Source: Streptomyces sp. TG1A-8 (lineage in GTDB: Bacteria > Actinomycetota > Actinomycetes > Streptomycetales > Streptomycetaceae). Taken from it: a stretch of DNA of 64,000 bases. The position numbers and the translations under genes were made by a program. The stretch spans positions 1,426,001 to 1,490,000 of the forward strand of contig NZ_JASTLB010000001.1 of assembly GCF_030499535.1 (NCBI RefSeq). The letters run 5' to 3'. Shown here in pieces: positions 1 through 8,937 of this stretch (its first letter is position 1; each line of letters opens with the position of its first letter). The notes beneath the pieces are model-generated. The model saw nothing but the letters and a program-made list of their open reading frames with translations. It ran no database searches and was not told the DNA's origin.

Positions 1-734
1 ATCTCGCGCACGCGGGCGACGGTGGTCTTCAGGTCGTCGGTGTGCTCCTTCGAGGCCAGCGCCCAGTAGACGTGCTCGCGCACGCCGTCGGCGTCGACCG
101 TGGCCACGGTGCCGGGCCTGACCTCGCGCATGCCCGCCCACACCGCGTGCCCGGGCGTCTTGACGAAGCCGAAGAGCTCGCGCAGCCCGTCCAGGTCGAC
201 GGTCCGGGTGGCCAGCGGGTTCGCCAGCAGCGCCTTGGGCTCCGAGCCGAACAGCACTCCGTCCGCCGTGGGCTGGTAGTACAGCGGCTTGACGCCCATC
301 CGGTCGCGGATCATCACCAGCTTCGCCGAGCGGGCGTCCCAGACCGCGAAGGCGTACATGCCGTTGAGCCGGTCGGCGACGGCCTCGCCCCATTCCAGGT
401 AGCCGCGCAGCACCACCTCGGTGTCACCGGCGGAGCGGAAGACGTGCCCCCGGCGGCGCAGTTCCTCCCGCAGCTCGCGGTAGTTGTAGACCTCGCCGCT
501 GTAGACCAGGGCCAGGCTGCCGGAGGGGGTGTCCAGCGTCATCGGCTGGACGCCGCCGTCGAGGTCGATGACCGCCAGCCGGCGGTGGCCGAGCGCGGCG
601 CGCCCGCGCGGGTCGGTCCACGTGCCGGCCGAGTCCGGGCCGCGGCAGCACATGGTCTCGGTCATCGAGTCCAGGACGTGGTTCTCCCGGTGCAGGTCGC
701 GGTCGAAGGCGACCCATCCAGCGATGCCACACAT
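1..734 (-). CDS. Asparagine synthetase-like glutamine amidotransferase, N-terminal part (cut by window edge)
   Basis: The first 244 codons are present; the rest lies left of the window. The protein starts MCGIAGW, so Cys2 is the class II glutaminase nucleophile once Met is removed. Typical AsnB segments follow: RGPDSAGTW near residue 35, LGHRRLAVIDLDGG near 50, YSGEVYNYREL near 75, and LNGMYAFAVWD. By family, this domain hydrolyses glutamine and channels ammonia to an ATP-dependent synthetase domain that amidates an acyl-adenylate. The start is ATG with GGAG just upstream. It is transcribed in the same direction as the gltX remnant upstream and divergently from the methylaspartate operon, so it may be a tailoring amidase of that cluster rather than housekeeping AsnB. 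The synthetase half cannot be seen, so substrate is unknown. Confidence 0.9.
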   Translation of the reverse strand, partial: MCGIAGWVAFDRDLHRENHVLDSMTETMCCRGPDSAGTWTDPRGRAALGHRRLAVIDLDGGVQPMTLDTPSGSLALVYSGEVYNYRELREELRRRGHVFRSAGDTEVVLRGYLEWGEAVADRLNGMYAFAVWDARSAKLVMIRDRMGVKPLYYQPTADGVLFGSEPKALLANPLATRTVDLDGLRELFGFVKTPGHAVWAGMREVRPGTVATVDADGVREHVYWALASKEHTDDLKTTVARVRE

Positions 735-785
735 TCGGTTGTCTCCTCGGGGATGCGGAACGGAGCCCGGACGGTCCGGGACGGG

Positions 786-1542
786 TCACCGGCCGGACGG
801 TGACGCGGCGCTCAGCGCGTGGCGGATGCGGCGCAGGCTGCTCGGGCGGCCCAGCAACGCCAGCGTCTCGTACAGCGGGGGCGCGACCGGGTGGCCGGTG
901 AGGGCGACCCGCAGCACGGCGAGGGCCGGACGGGCGTTCGCACCCAGCCCGTCCCTGAGGCGGAGGCGTATCGACTCCCTCGTCCAGTCCTCCAGGTCCG
1001 CCAGGAGGTCCGCGGCGACGCGCAGCGCGCCGTGGTCCGGCGCCGCCGCCGAACCGTCCGGGCCCGCGCGGACACGGAACCGTCGGGGAGGAACGGGAAC
1101 GCGAGGGTCCCGGCGGCCTCGGCCAGTGTTTTCGCGGCGTCCTGCACCAGGGGAACGGCCCGGGCCGGCAGATCCCGCTGCGCCGCGGTCGGTTCCGGCG
1201 GCAGCGCTCCGGTGCGGATCACGTGCGGCACCAGCCGCGCGACGTACTCGGCGGTGCTCGGCCGGCGCAGGCGCGCGGCGTTGACCGCGGTGATGCGGGC
1301 CGTGTCCAACCGGACCGGGCGCGCCCGGCTCCGGCTGACGTCTGGCAGTACTGGGCCATGCCCCTGGCCGCGTCCGTGTCCTCGAGGCGGAGCACGAACT
1401 GGCCCCCGCGGTGCCGGGCCAGCGCCCAGTCGACCACGGCGGCACGGACCAGCCCGATGCTCGGCGGCCCGATCGGTGAGGGGGTGGAAGTGGTGCGTAC
1501 GGTCGCGGTGGTCTCCGCGGGCGTGGTCTGGGGGAGGGGCAT
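786..1542 (-). pseudogene. Decayed glutamyl-tRNA synthetase (gltX-like), internally deleted and frameshifted
   Basis: Pieces of a class I glutamyl-tRNA synthetase are spread over more than one reading frame. From the ATG at 1542, the first frame gives a [11 protein letters not shown] segment (the HIGH-motif region is damaged) and then [12 protein letters not shown], the GluRS N-terminal signature. Another frame resumes at about 1309 with a stretch like the anticodon-binding region ([16 protein letters not shown]). A third frame carries the C-terminus (ALAVLRVALTGHPVAPPL, then YETLALLGR). About 270 central residues, including the KMSKS region, are absent. The gene lies upstream of the amidotransferase gene in the same direction. 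A working cluster-associated GluRS paralogue is unlikely in this state. Sequencing error could explain the frame changes but not the deletion. Confidence 0.7.
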
Positions 1543-2551
1543 CACGGTTTCGGTGTCCTGTTCTTCACGTGCCTGCGTCCCGCGCATGCAACCGCCCCGC
1601 CCTGCGAAACCGGATTCCTCTTTGTTCCGCGGTTGCACCGCACGTCCGCTTCTCTGCGACAAGGTAGCAGCGCGGCGTACGGCGGGTACCGCGCCGCGGT
1701 AACGGGCACGCCATTGACGGGTAATGCGGGCCGTGACCGCCGCGTTGGGAAAACCGCACCGGGACGGGTGTTTTCCCGCAGGGGAGGAGCGGTCCGGTTC
1801 CGTTTTCCCTTTGCACGGGTCCTCCTCGCCCGGAAGGCGGGGACCGGCCGTCTTCCGGGCGACTCCGGATTACCGGGCGATTCCCACGGATTACCCGAGC
1901 CATTCCGGCCCGTGGCCGGCACGTGGCGCGGAATGACCCGTCGAGGGAGCGGCGGTCCGCGCCCGCCGTGGACCGCGCGGTGCTCCCGGGTTCCCGCCGC
2001 CGCGGCACGGTGCCCGGTGGTGCCCGCGGGGCCGCGACGGGGCCGCCGCCGGTGTCCGGCGCGTACGGCTCCGCCCCGGCGGCGGGCCGTCCGGCACGGG
2101 CCGGTGCGGGGCAGCCGGCGGTGCGCCCGGTACGAGGGCGCCGTGCCACGGGGGTTCCTCCGGGCACCGGCGGTGCGGTGCCGGTCCCGGGCGACCGGTG
2201 GACGGGGACCGCCCGAGGTGGCGGGGTCCGCCGGTGCGGGCCGCTCCGGCGGCCCCGCCGCGGGGGCGGGCCGGCGACCGGCGGCCCGGGGCGGGACGAC
2301 GCGGTGCCGTCCCGGCGGGAGCGGTCGGCGGCCACGGCCTCCCCGCCGGTAATTGCGGGGTAATTGCGCGGTCAGGCGGAACAGTTGCCACGGGAATGGC
2401 CCCGCAGTTACCGCACCGGCTGCCCGGCCGCGTTAAGTTCGTAGCGCAGTGGCGATCCTTCCCCGGAAGGACGTGGGCGACGACCGATCCCGTGAGGCGA
2501 GCGGGAATGCGGCCCCGCACCGGTGGCGCATCTACACAAGACGGGTGAGAC
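1543..2551. other. 1-kb divergent intergenic region
   Basis: This gap separates the leftward gltX/amidotransferase genes from the rightward carrier-protein operon. Its open frames are arginine/proline-rich artefacts of GC content with no family resemblance. It presumably holds both promoters. The only structured element noticed is the 11-bp-spaced direct repeat listed separately. Confidence 0.5.
2348..2368 (+). promoter_or_regulatory. Tandem GGTAATTGCG repeat, 11-bp period
   Basis: GGTAATTGCG occurs at 2348-2357 and again at 2359-2368, exactly one helical turn apart, about 185 bp upstream of the carrier-protein gene. Direct repeats of 11-bp period are typical of SARP-activated promoters in Streptomyces. 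That family match is inference only; no SARP gene is in the window. Confidence 0.3.
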
Positions 2552-2818
2552 ATGGAAAACGGCCTTGCGCTGACCGAGAGCGCGGTACTCGACCACCTGC
2601 ACACGCTCCTGTGCAACTTGCTGTTGATGGACTCCGTTCCGGCCGACTACGACCTCATGGCCAGCGGCGTCCTCAACTCCTCCATGTTTCTCGAACTCTT
2701 CGTCGAGTTGGAGAGGCAGTTCGACATCCGCATCACCGGTGCCGACGTGAACCAGGAGAACTTCCGCACCCTGGAGTCGATCGCCCGGTTCGTCCGCGCG
2801 AAGCGAGCGGAAGCCTGA
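2552..2818 (+). CDS. Stand-alone acyl/peptidyl carrier protein
   Basis: This is an 88-residue free-standing carrier protein, the usual size for a discrete ACP/PCP of the DltC type. The phosphopantetheine site is in SGVLNSSMFLELF. By alignment to the DSL motif of such proteins, Ser43 is the attachment residue, with Asn42 in place of the usual Asp. The ATG is preceded by GGGTGAG. It heads a rightward operon and ends one base before the start of the GNAT gene. Next comes a stand-alone adenylation enzyme, so its likely job is to carry the amino acid that enzyme activates, inferred to be aspartate or 3-methylaspartate. The Asp-to-Asn change next to the serine is unusual but not obviously disabling. 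Confidence 0.85.
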   Translation: MENGLALTESAVLDHLHTLLCNLLLMDSVPADYDLMASGVLNSSMFLELFVELERQFDIRITGADVNQENFRTLESIARFVRAKRAEA

Positions 2819-2819
2819 C

Positions 2820-3884
2820 ATGCGTGCGGAATTCACCCTCACCGGCTGCACGCCGGCCGATCACGCCGAGATCTGCGCCCTCGAGGAGAACCTGTGGGCC
2901 GGCGGACCGGAGGGCAACCAGGCGTACCTGGAGTGGAAGTACCACGCCAATCCCCACCTCGACGACCGCTACACGGTGATCGCCCGCACCCCGCCGGCCG
3001 AAGGCGGTGAACTGATCGGCGTGGTGGGGGTGTTCGGCTCTCCCTGGGAAAGGGACGGGCAGCGGTTCACGCTGCCCTGCCTGACCGACACGATCGTCAC
3101 GGCCGAGTACCGCAACAGCCCGCTCTTCCACGAAATGGTCGACGAGGTGCTGTCCCGGCTGCGTCGCGACGGCGTCCCGTGGCTGCTCGACTTCGGGGAC
3201 CAGGGCACCGTGCCGGCGATGCTGATCCGCGGCTGGCGGCAGGTCGGCGTCTGGGGGCAGTCCGTGGTGACGCGGCCCCCGGGCACCGGGCACCGGGGTC
3301 CGTGGGACGAACTGCCCGTCACGCGCGGCCCGCGCTCCGGCCTGCCGGTCACCGCGGCCTGCCGCCCGGACCTTTGGGCCATGACGGAAGTCGTGCGCGA
3401 GGTGCCCGCCGACGGCCGTGTCCGCGTCGCGCGCGACAGCACCTACTTCGGCTGGCGCGCCTCGAACCCGCTGGCGAAGTACTACTACCTCGTCGCGCGT
3501 TCGCAGGAGGGGGGCGCGGAGGGCTACCTCGTCGCCCACCGCTCCGGAGTGGACAGCGACGAGGGACCGACGCCCACCACGGTCGTCGAGTGCGAGGCCC
3601 GCACCGAGGAGGTCTACGCCGACCTCGTCCAGATCGCCCACGAGTCCCTGCCCGGCACCCGCGTGCTCATGTGGACGCGGGACCTGGCGGAAGCGGGAGC
3701 CAAGGTCCTCGCCGACCTGGGCGCCGAGTTCGTCGAGCCGACCGGGCGGCCCACCCGTGACCGGCCGCTGCCCAGCCTCCTGATCCGTGGGACCGGTGCG
3801 GAGCCGGTCGCGGCCGGCCTCTCGGACCTGGACAGGCTCGACGTCTGGGACTTCCGCGGCGTCTCCGGCCGGGGCTGGCGCTAG
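2820..3884 (+). CDS. GNAT-fold acyltransferase-like protein
   Basis: A 354-residue soluble protein whose N-terminal half resembles GNAT acetyltransferases: strand-rich AEFTLTGCTPADHAEICAL, a WKYHANPH segment near residue 40 typical of this subgroup, and GELIGVVGVFG followed by VTAEYRN. It is longer than a single GNAT domain, so the C-terminal 150 residues may be a second, degenerate copy. The ATG lies one base after the carrier-protein stop, so the two are translationally coupled. In this operon it may acylate, or transfer from, a carrier-bound amino acid. The family call is moderate and the substrate is unknown. Confidence 0.6.
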   Translation: MRAEFTLTGCTPADHAEICALEENLWAGGPEGNQAYLEWKYHANPHLDDRYTVIARTPPAEGGELIGVVGVFGSPWERDGQRFTLPCLTDTIVTAEYRNSPLFHEMVDEVLSRLRRDGVPWLLDFGDQGTVPAMLIRGWRQVGVWGQSVVTRPPGTGHRGPWDELPVTRGPRSGLPVTAACRPDLWAMTEVVREVPADGRVRVARDSTYFGWRASNPLAKYYYLVARSQEGGAEGYLVAHRSGVDSDEGPTPTTVVECEARTEEVYADLVQIAHESLPGTRVLMWTRDLAEAGAKVLADLGAEFVEPTGRPTRDRPLPSLLIRGTGAEPVAAGLSDLDRLDVWDFRGVSGRGWR

Positions 3885-3962
3885 GCACCGCCGTTCACCA
3901 CGCCACCACGCGGTCCGGGTGGGACCGGGTACCGCTCCGCAGGACGAAGAGAAGGGATTGTC

Positions 3963-5543
3963 GTGACCGGCCACCGAGCAGGTGAGTTTCCAGGCGCCAC
4001 CCTCGTGGGGGAACGCCGTGAGTTGGAGGCGTCCTCCGTGGTGGAGCTGATCCGCCGATGGGCCGAGACCACGCCGGACGCGGTGGCGCTCGAATGCGGG
4101 GACACCACGACCACCTTCCGGCAGCTGTGGCGGCGCAGCATGTCCCTCGCCGCCGCGCTGCGCGAGATGGACGTGCAGCCGGGCGAGGTCATCGGCGTCG
4201 TCGCCCGCCGCAACGCGGAGACGGTCGCGGCGATGATCGCGGTCATGGCCGTCCGCGCGGCCTACGCACCGATCGACCCGACCAATCCCATCGGGCGCGT
4301 GCGGCTCATCCTCGACCAGGTCCGGCCCCGCTTCATGCTGTGGGACGGCACGGGCGGCGTCGAGTGCGCCTCCGGCTTCCCCACGGTGGACACCTCCGGC
4401 GTGCCGGACCTGCCCGCGGACTCCCCCGCCCCGGTCACGGGCGACCCGCTCCACGACGACCTGGCCTACGTGGTGTTCACCTCGGGCTCCACGGGGATGC
4501 CCAAGGGCGTGCTGGTGGAGCACCGTTCCCTGGTCAACCACATCGGCTGGGCGGCGACCCACATCCTGCCGGACGCCGGCGGCGCCGCCTGCCCGCTGTT
4601 CGCCAGCATGAGTTTCGACCTCGCGCTCACCACGCTGTGGGTGCCCCTGGCGCACGGCCGCACGATCGTCATGTTCGAGAACTCGTGGGACTACGCGAGC
4701 CTGTACGCCCCCCGGACCCGGCCCTACGACTTCGTGAAGGCCACGCCCAGCCACTTCCGGCTGTTCGAGCGCATGCTCGAACCGGACTACCGGTCCACGG
4801 CCAGGCGGCTGATGATCGGCGGCGAGCCGCTGGAGCCCATCATGCTCAAGCGGATGGGCGACCGGCTGGACGGCGTGCAGATCGTCAACCACTACGGGCC
4901 GACCGAGACGACGATCGGCTGCTGCGCCTACCGCTTCGCGGTGCGGGACATGCCCGACCTGCCCACGGTCCCCATCGGCAGCCCGGCCTGGAACACCGCG
5001 GCCTACGTGGTGGACGACAACGGCGGGCCGGTGGGCGTGGGCGGACAGGGTGAGCTGGTCATCAGCGGATTCGGCATCGCCCGCGGCTACCTCGACGGCG
5101 ACGGGGGCCGCTTCCTCGACGACCCCGCGTTCGGCGGACGCGCCTACCGCACCGGCGACATCGTCGAGGTGCTGCCCGGTGGCGTGCTGCTGCACCTCAG
5201 GCGCGAGGACAGCCAGATGAAGGTGAACGGCCACCGGTTCGAAATGGCCGAACTGAACCGCCACGCCCTGTCGTTGCCGCGCGTCGCCGACGTCGCGTTC
5301 GATATCGTCCGCGGCGGCACCCTGGACGTGGTGGAGGCCTTCGTGGTCTTCGACGACCGGTCCGCGGAGGCGCCGCCCTCGGAACGGGAGATCCGCTCCC
5401 GGCTGTCCGCGCTGCTGCCCAGGGAGCTGGTGCCCAAGCGGGTCCACGTCGTACCCGAGATCAAGGTCGACGCCAACGGCAAGCGTGACATCCGCTCGAC
5501 CCGGACGCTGGTCGAGGCGACGGCGGGCCGCGCCGGCGGCTGA
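3963..5543 (+). CDS. Stand-alone NRPS adenylation enzyme, Asp/3-methyl-Asp-type pocket
   Basis: A 526-residue free A domain with all core motifs: A3 YVVFTSGSTGMPKGV, A4 MSFDLAL, A5 NHYGPTETT, A7 YRTGD, A8 around QMKVNGHRFE, and the A10 lysine in DANGKRD. Aligned by eye to GrsA, the specificity pocket (235, 236, 239, 278, 299, 301, 322, 330, 331, 517) reads D-L-T-K-M-G-H-I-G-K. This differs at one position from the Asp signature DLTKVGHIGK. The enzyme should form the aminoacyl adenylate and load a partner carrier, most simply the protein encoded at 2552. The GTG start has AGAAGGGA upstream. It is followed directly by the glutamate mutase genes, which make 3-methylaspartate. Confidence 0.9.
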   Translation: MTGHRAGEFPGATLVGERRELEASSVVELIRRWAETTPDAVALECGDTTTTFRQLWRRSMSLAAALREMDVQPGEVIGVVARRNAETVAAMIAVMAVRAAYAPIDPTNPIGRVRLILDQVRPRFMLWDGTGGVECASGFPTVDTSGVPDLPADSPAPVTGDPLHDDLAYVVFTSGSTGMPKGVLVEHRSLVNHIGWAATHILPDAGGAACPLFASMSFDLALTTLWVPLAHGRTIVMFENSWDYASLYAPRTRPYDFVKATPSHFRLFERMLEPDYRSTARRLMIGGEPLEPIMLKRMGDRLDGVQIVNHYGPTETTIGCCAYRFAVRDMPDLPTVPIGSPAWNTAAYVVDDNGGPVGVGGQGELVISGFGIARGYLDGDGGRFLDDPAFGGRAYRTGDIVEVLPGGVLLHLRREDSQMKVNGHRFEMAELNRHALSLPRVADVAFDIVRGGTLDVVEAFVVFDDRSAEAPPSEREIRSRLSALLPRELVPKRVHVVPEIKVDANGKRDIRSTRTLVEATAGRAGG

Positions 5544-5597
5544 CGGTCCGGTGAGGACGAGAAGCGGCGGGAGCGACCGCCGCGGAAGGAGAACACG

Positions 5598-6065
5598 ATG
5601 AGGAGCGCTTCCTCGCGCATCGACCCGCCGGACCGCGCCCGCGACGTGATCGTGCTGGGCGTGACGGCCAGCGACGCGCACTCGGTGGCCAACCAGCTGA
5701 TCGCGCACCACCTGCGCAGCGAGGGGTACACCGTGGTCAACCTCGGTGCCTGCACGCCGGTCGAGGAGTTCGCCCGGGCCGTGCGCGAGCACCCCGGCAC
5801 ACTCGCGGTGGTCATCGGCAGTCTCAACGGGCACGCCTACGACGACCTGCGTGACCTGCCCGCCGCCCGCGCCACCGGGGAGCTCGCCTGCCCGGTGATC
5901 CTCGGCGGCAACCTGTCGGTGGGGAGCCGGAAGGACCCGCGTGCCCTGGAGCGGCTGCACCGGCTCGGCGTGGACCACATCCTGTCCGAGATGGGCGAGC
6001 TGGTCCCGCTGCTGCGCGACCTGGCCCGGCAGGCCGCGCAGTCCCGGCTGCCCCGCGCCGTGTAG
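5598..6065 (+). CDS. glmS: Glutamate mutase (methylaspartate mutase) small sigma subunit
   Basis: A 155-residue B12-binding subunit. With the large subunit it isomerises L-glutamate to (2S,3S)-3-methylaspartate using adenosylcobalamin. The fold is recognisable: VIVLGVTASDAHSVANQL at residues 18-34, YTVVNLGACTPVEEF, a GSLNGHAYDDL loop and GGNLSVG near the end. The cobalamin motif DxHxxG has Asp26 and His28, the axial ligand, but Ala31 where the family normally has Gly. AAGGAG precedes the ATG. It is eight bases upstream of glmE in the same operon. Its presence beside an Asp-type adenylation enzyme points to a 3-methylaspartate-derived metabolite, as in friulimicin-type or macrolactam pathways. 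No cobalamin riboswitch was seen upstream. Confidence 0.92.
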   Translation: MRSASSRIDPPDRARDVIVLGVTASDAHSVANQLIAHHLRSEGYTVVNLGACTPVEEFARAVREHPGTLAVVIGSLNGHAYDDLRDLPAARATGELACPVILGGNLSVGSRKDPRALERLHRLGVDHILSEMGELVPLLRDLARQAAQSRLPRAV

Positions 6066-6073
6066 GCCCGGAC

Positions 6074-7447
6074 ATGAACGGTTCCGTCCAGACCCGCCCC
6101 GGCTTGGAGCCGGACCTGCCCTCCCCGGCCGACGTCGTGCGCTTCGTCCGCGCACGCGGCACGCCGACCGTCCGCGACGTGCTCGCCCGTTCGGTCAGGA
6201 ACGCGGTGGTGGCCATCCAGCCCCGCTGCGGAGTCGGCGGGCACGCGGAGATGCTGCAACTGCTGCGTGACCTCGAAACCGGTGCGGGGCCGGACGTCCT
6301 GTCCATCACCATCGATTCGCACACCCGGCTCAACCGCTTCGACCACGCCCTGCGCATGGTCAACACCGACCCGGGCGGGCTCAACGGCTATCCGCTGGTC
6401 TCGCACGGGTGGCGACGCGGCCGCGAGCTGGTCGAGTCGGTCTCCGTGCCGGTGGAGATCCGGCACGGCTCCCCGGACGCGCGCACGCTGTTCAAGGTCG
6501 CGGTCGCCGCCGGCGCGACCTCCTTCGAGGGCGGCGGGATCTCCTACAACATCCCCTACTGCAAGGACGTGCCCCTGGCGCACTCGCTGGCCTGCTGGCG
6601 CGAGGTCGACGCGATGACCGGCGACCTGCACCGCGCCGGGCTGACCCTGGACCGCGAACTGTTCGGCACGCTCACCGCGGTACTGGTGCCCCCGTCGATC
6701 AGTCTGGCCGTCGGCGTCATCGAGGCCGTCCTCGCCACCGCCGAGGGCGTGCGCTGCGTGTCCCTGTCCTACCCCCAGGGCGGGCACCTCGCGCAGGACG
6801 TCGCCGCACTGCGCGCGATCCCCGTGCTGGCGCGGCGCTACCTCCCCGCCGACGTCGAGGTCTACCCGGTACTGCACGAGTTCATGGGCGTGTTCCCCAC
6901 CCGCCGGCAGAACGCCGAGCAACTGATCTTCTACGGCGCGCTCACCGCCAGGCTGGGCGGCGCGGCGAAGCTCATCACCAAGACGCACCAGGAGGCGCTG
7001 GGCATCCCCGACGCCGGGGCCAACATCGCCGGCATGCGCCTGGCCGCCGTGGCCAACTCGCCCCTGCTGGACTTCATCACCGTCGACACCGAGCACGTCG
7101 AGAGGGAACTGGAATGGCTGCTCGAGGAGGTCGACGACATCGTCGCCCCGATACTCGGCTCCGCCGACCCGGCCCGTGCCGTCGTCGCGGCCTTCGCCGA
7201 CGGCACGCTCGACATCCCCTTCAGCGCCAGCAGGTACGCCCGTGGTGACGTGCTGCCCTGCCGCGACGCCTCCGGCGCCATCCGCTACGCCGTGCCCGGC
7301 GCGCTGCCGCTGTCCCGCGCCGCGGTGGACCGGCACCGCAGGTGCCTCGACCTCGCCTCGGGCCCCCAGAGCATGCAGACCCTCGTCGATCGCGTCACGC
7401 GCGACATCAACCACTTCCTCCACCTCTTCGGCGAGATCGGGTCCTGA
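6074..7447 (+). CDS. glmE: Glutamate mutase (methylaspartate mutase) large epsilon subunit
   Basis: A 457-residue catalytic subunit, slightly shorter than the roughly 480 residues of clostridial MutE. Recognisable stretches include AIQPRCGVGGHAEML, DVLSITIDSHTRLN, GYPLVSHGWRRGRELVE, VRHG-type IRHGSPDARTLF, and FEGGGISYNIPYCKDVPL, which lie on the TIM-barrel substrate face. A later conserved segment is LLYPxFHEFMGVFP-like (VYPVLHEFMGVFPTRR). It needs GlmS and adenosylcobalamin. The start ATG is eight bases after the glmS stop. It is the last visible gene of this operon; the next gene rightwards is unrelated. Confidence 0.93.
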   Translation: MNGSVQTRPGLEPDLPSPADVVRFVRARGTPTVRDVLARSVRNAVVAIQPRCGVGGHAEMLQLLRDLETGAGPDVLSITIDSHTRLNRFDHALRMVNTDPGGLNGYPLVSHGWRRGRELVESVSVPVEIRHGSPDARTLFKVAVAAGATSFEGGGISYNIPYCKDVPLAHSLACWREVDAMTGDLHRAGLTLDRELFGTLTAVLVPPSISLAVGVIEAVLATAEGVRCVSLSYPQGGHLAQDVAALRAIPVLARRYLPADVEVYPVLHEFMGVFPTRRQNAEQLIFYGALTARLGGAAKLITKTHQEALGIPDAGANIAGMRLAAVANSPLLDFITVDTEHVERELEWLLEEVDDIVAPILGSADPARAVVAAFADGTLDIPFSASRYARGDVLPCRDASGAIRYAVPGALPLSRAAVDRHRRCLDLASGPQSMQTLVDRVTRDINHFLHLFGEIGS

Positions 7448-7682
7448 GCCCGGCGTGCAGGGGCGTTCCCCGGCGTGCGCCCGCACCGTGCCGTGCCGCC
7501 CGCGGGGCGGGGGCGGCCGGTGTGGCCGGCGAGGGGCCGTCCGGCGCGGCGGCCGCCCCACGTCCTCCCCGGCCGCACCCGGGCGAGGGGGAGCGGTCGG
7601 CCGCCGTGCGCCGGGCAGTACCGGGTATACGGTCCCCCGCCGGTCCGGACGGACCGGCACCTGACGGTCACGGAGGGGACGG

Positions 7683-8909
7683 ATGTTGCAGCGGTCCGGG
7701 ACGACGGATGCGCAGGTCGGTTTCGACTCGAGCGGGGGCGGACGGGACCGCGCGGCCGACCGCAAGCAGCGGCTGCGAAGGCGGCTGGAACGGCTCATCG
7801 GCATCGCGGCGACCGAGGGCAACCGGCTCGTGCCGCTGCGCAACGGTGACGCGATCTTCCCGGCCATGCTGGACGCCATCCGTTCGGCCCGGCACACCGT
7901 CGACATGATGACCTTCGTCTACTGGCGGGGGGATGTCGCGCACGAGTTCGCCGCGGCCCTCGCCGAGCGGGCCAGGGCCGGGCTGCGGGTCCGGCTGCTC
8001 CTCGACGGGTTCGGCGCCATGGAGATCGAGCAGAGCCTCCTCGACGCCATGGACGAAGCGGGGGTGCAGGTCGCCTGGTTCCGCAAGCCCACCCGCCTGT
8101 CCCCGCTGAAGCAGAACCACCGCTGCCACCGCAAGGCCCTCGTCGTCGACGAGAGCGTCGCCTTCACGGGCGGAGTGGGCATCGCGCGGGAGTGGTGCGG
8201 CGACGCCCGCGGGCCGGACGAGTGGCGCGACACGCACGTGCGGATCGAGGGACCCGCCGTGGACGGCATAGCGGCGGCCTTCGCACAGAACTGGGCCGAG
8301 TGCCACGACACCCTCTACGACGACCGGGACCGCTTCGCGGAGCACCGGCAACCGGGCCGCGCCACGGTGCAGGTCGTCCGCGGCTCGGCCAGTTTCGGCT
8401 GGCAGGACATGCAGACCCTCATCAGGGTGGTGCTGACCTCCGTGGAGGAGCGGCTCCGGCTCTCCACGGCCTACTTCGCCCCGGACGACTACTTCGTCGA
8501 CCTGCTCGCGGCCACCGCCCGGCGCGGTGTCCAGGTGCAGATCCTGCTGCCCGGCCCGTACACCGACCAGCGCGCGTGCCTGCTGGCCGGACGCCGGGTG
8601 TACCAGAGGCTGCTGGACGCGGGCGTGGAGATCCACGAGTACCAGCCCACCATGCTGCACACGAAGATCATGACCATCGACGGAGTGGCCTCCCTGATCG
8701 GGTCCACGAACTTCAACAGACGGTCGATGGAACACGACGAGGAGGTGATGCTGGCCGTGCTGGACGAGGAGTTCACCGCCGGCCTGGACCGGGACTTCGA
8801 GGCGGACCTGAAGCGCAGCGAGCCGATCGACGCCCGGCGCTGGCGGCACCGGTCCCTGGTCCAGCGCGCCTGCGAGCTGTCGGTCGTCCCCATCCGCAGG
8901 TTCCTGTAG
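7683..8909 (+). CDS. Phospholipase D-superfamily / cardiolipin synthase-like protein
   Basis: A 408-residue protein with two phospholipase D catalytic motifs: HRCHRKALVVDESVAFTGG in the first half and MLHTKIMTIDGVASLIGS in the second. Each has HxK followed by D and the glycine/serine-rich tail. SRSMEHDEE-like text (RRSMEHDEEVMLAV) follows, as in cardiolipin synthases. There is no obvious membrane segment at the N-terminus, unlike classical Cls, so it resembles the soluble ClsB/C-like group. By family, it transfers or hydrolyses phosphatidyl groups. It stands alone, downstream of but not clearly linked to the methylaspartate cluster. Confidence 0.88.
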   Translation: MLQRSGTTDAQVGFDSSGGGRDRAADRKQRLRRRLERLIGIAATEGNRLVPLRNGDAIFPAMLDAIRSARHTVDMMTFVYWRGDVAHEFAAALAERARAGLRVRLLLDGFGAMEIEQSLLDAMDEAGVQVAWFRKPTRLSPLKQNHRCHRKALVVDESVAFTGGVGIAREWCGDARGPDEWRDTHVRIEGPAVDGIAAAFAQNWAECHDTLYDDRDRFAEHRQPGRATVQVVRGSASFGWQDMQTLIRVVLTSVEERLRLSTAYFAPDDYFVDLLAATARRGVQVQILLPGPYTDQRACLLAGRRVYQRLLDAGVEIHEYQPTMLHTKIMTIDGVASLIGSTNFNRRSMEHDEEVMLAVLDEEFTAGLDRDFEADLKRSEPIDARRWRHRSLVQRACELSVVPIRRFL

Positions 8910-8937
8910 GCACCCGGACACCGCCACCGCCACCGCT

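Noticed and set aside
5544..5597. Cobalamin riboswitch before the B12-dependent mutase
   Set aside because: The gap is only 54 bases and has no B12-box-like sequence. None was seen upstream of the operon either.
2733..6155. A 1140-codon open frame on the minus strand across the carrier, GNAT, A-domain and mutase genes
   Set aside because: It is the antisense shadow of well-supported genes. Its product is His/Arg/Pro-rich with no family text; GC-rich codon bias creates such frames.
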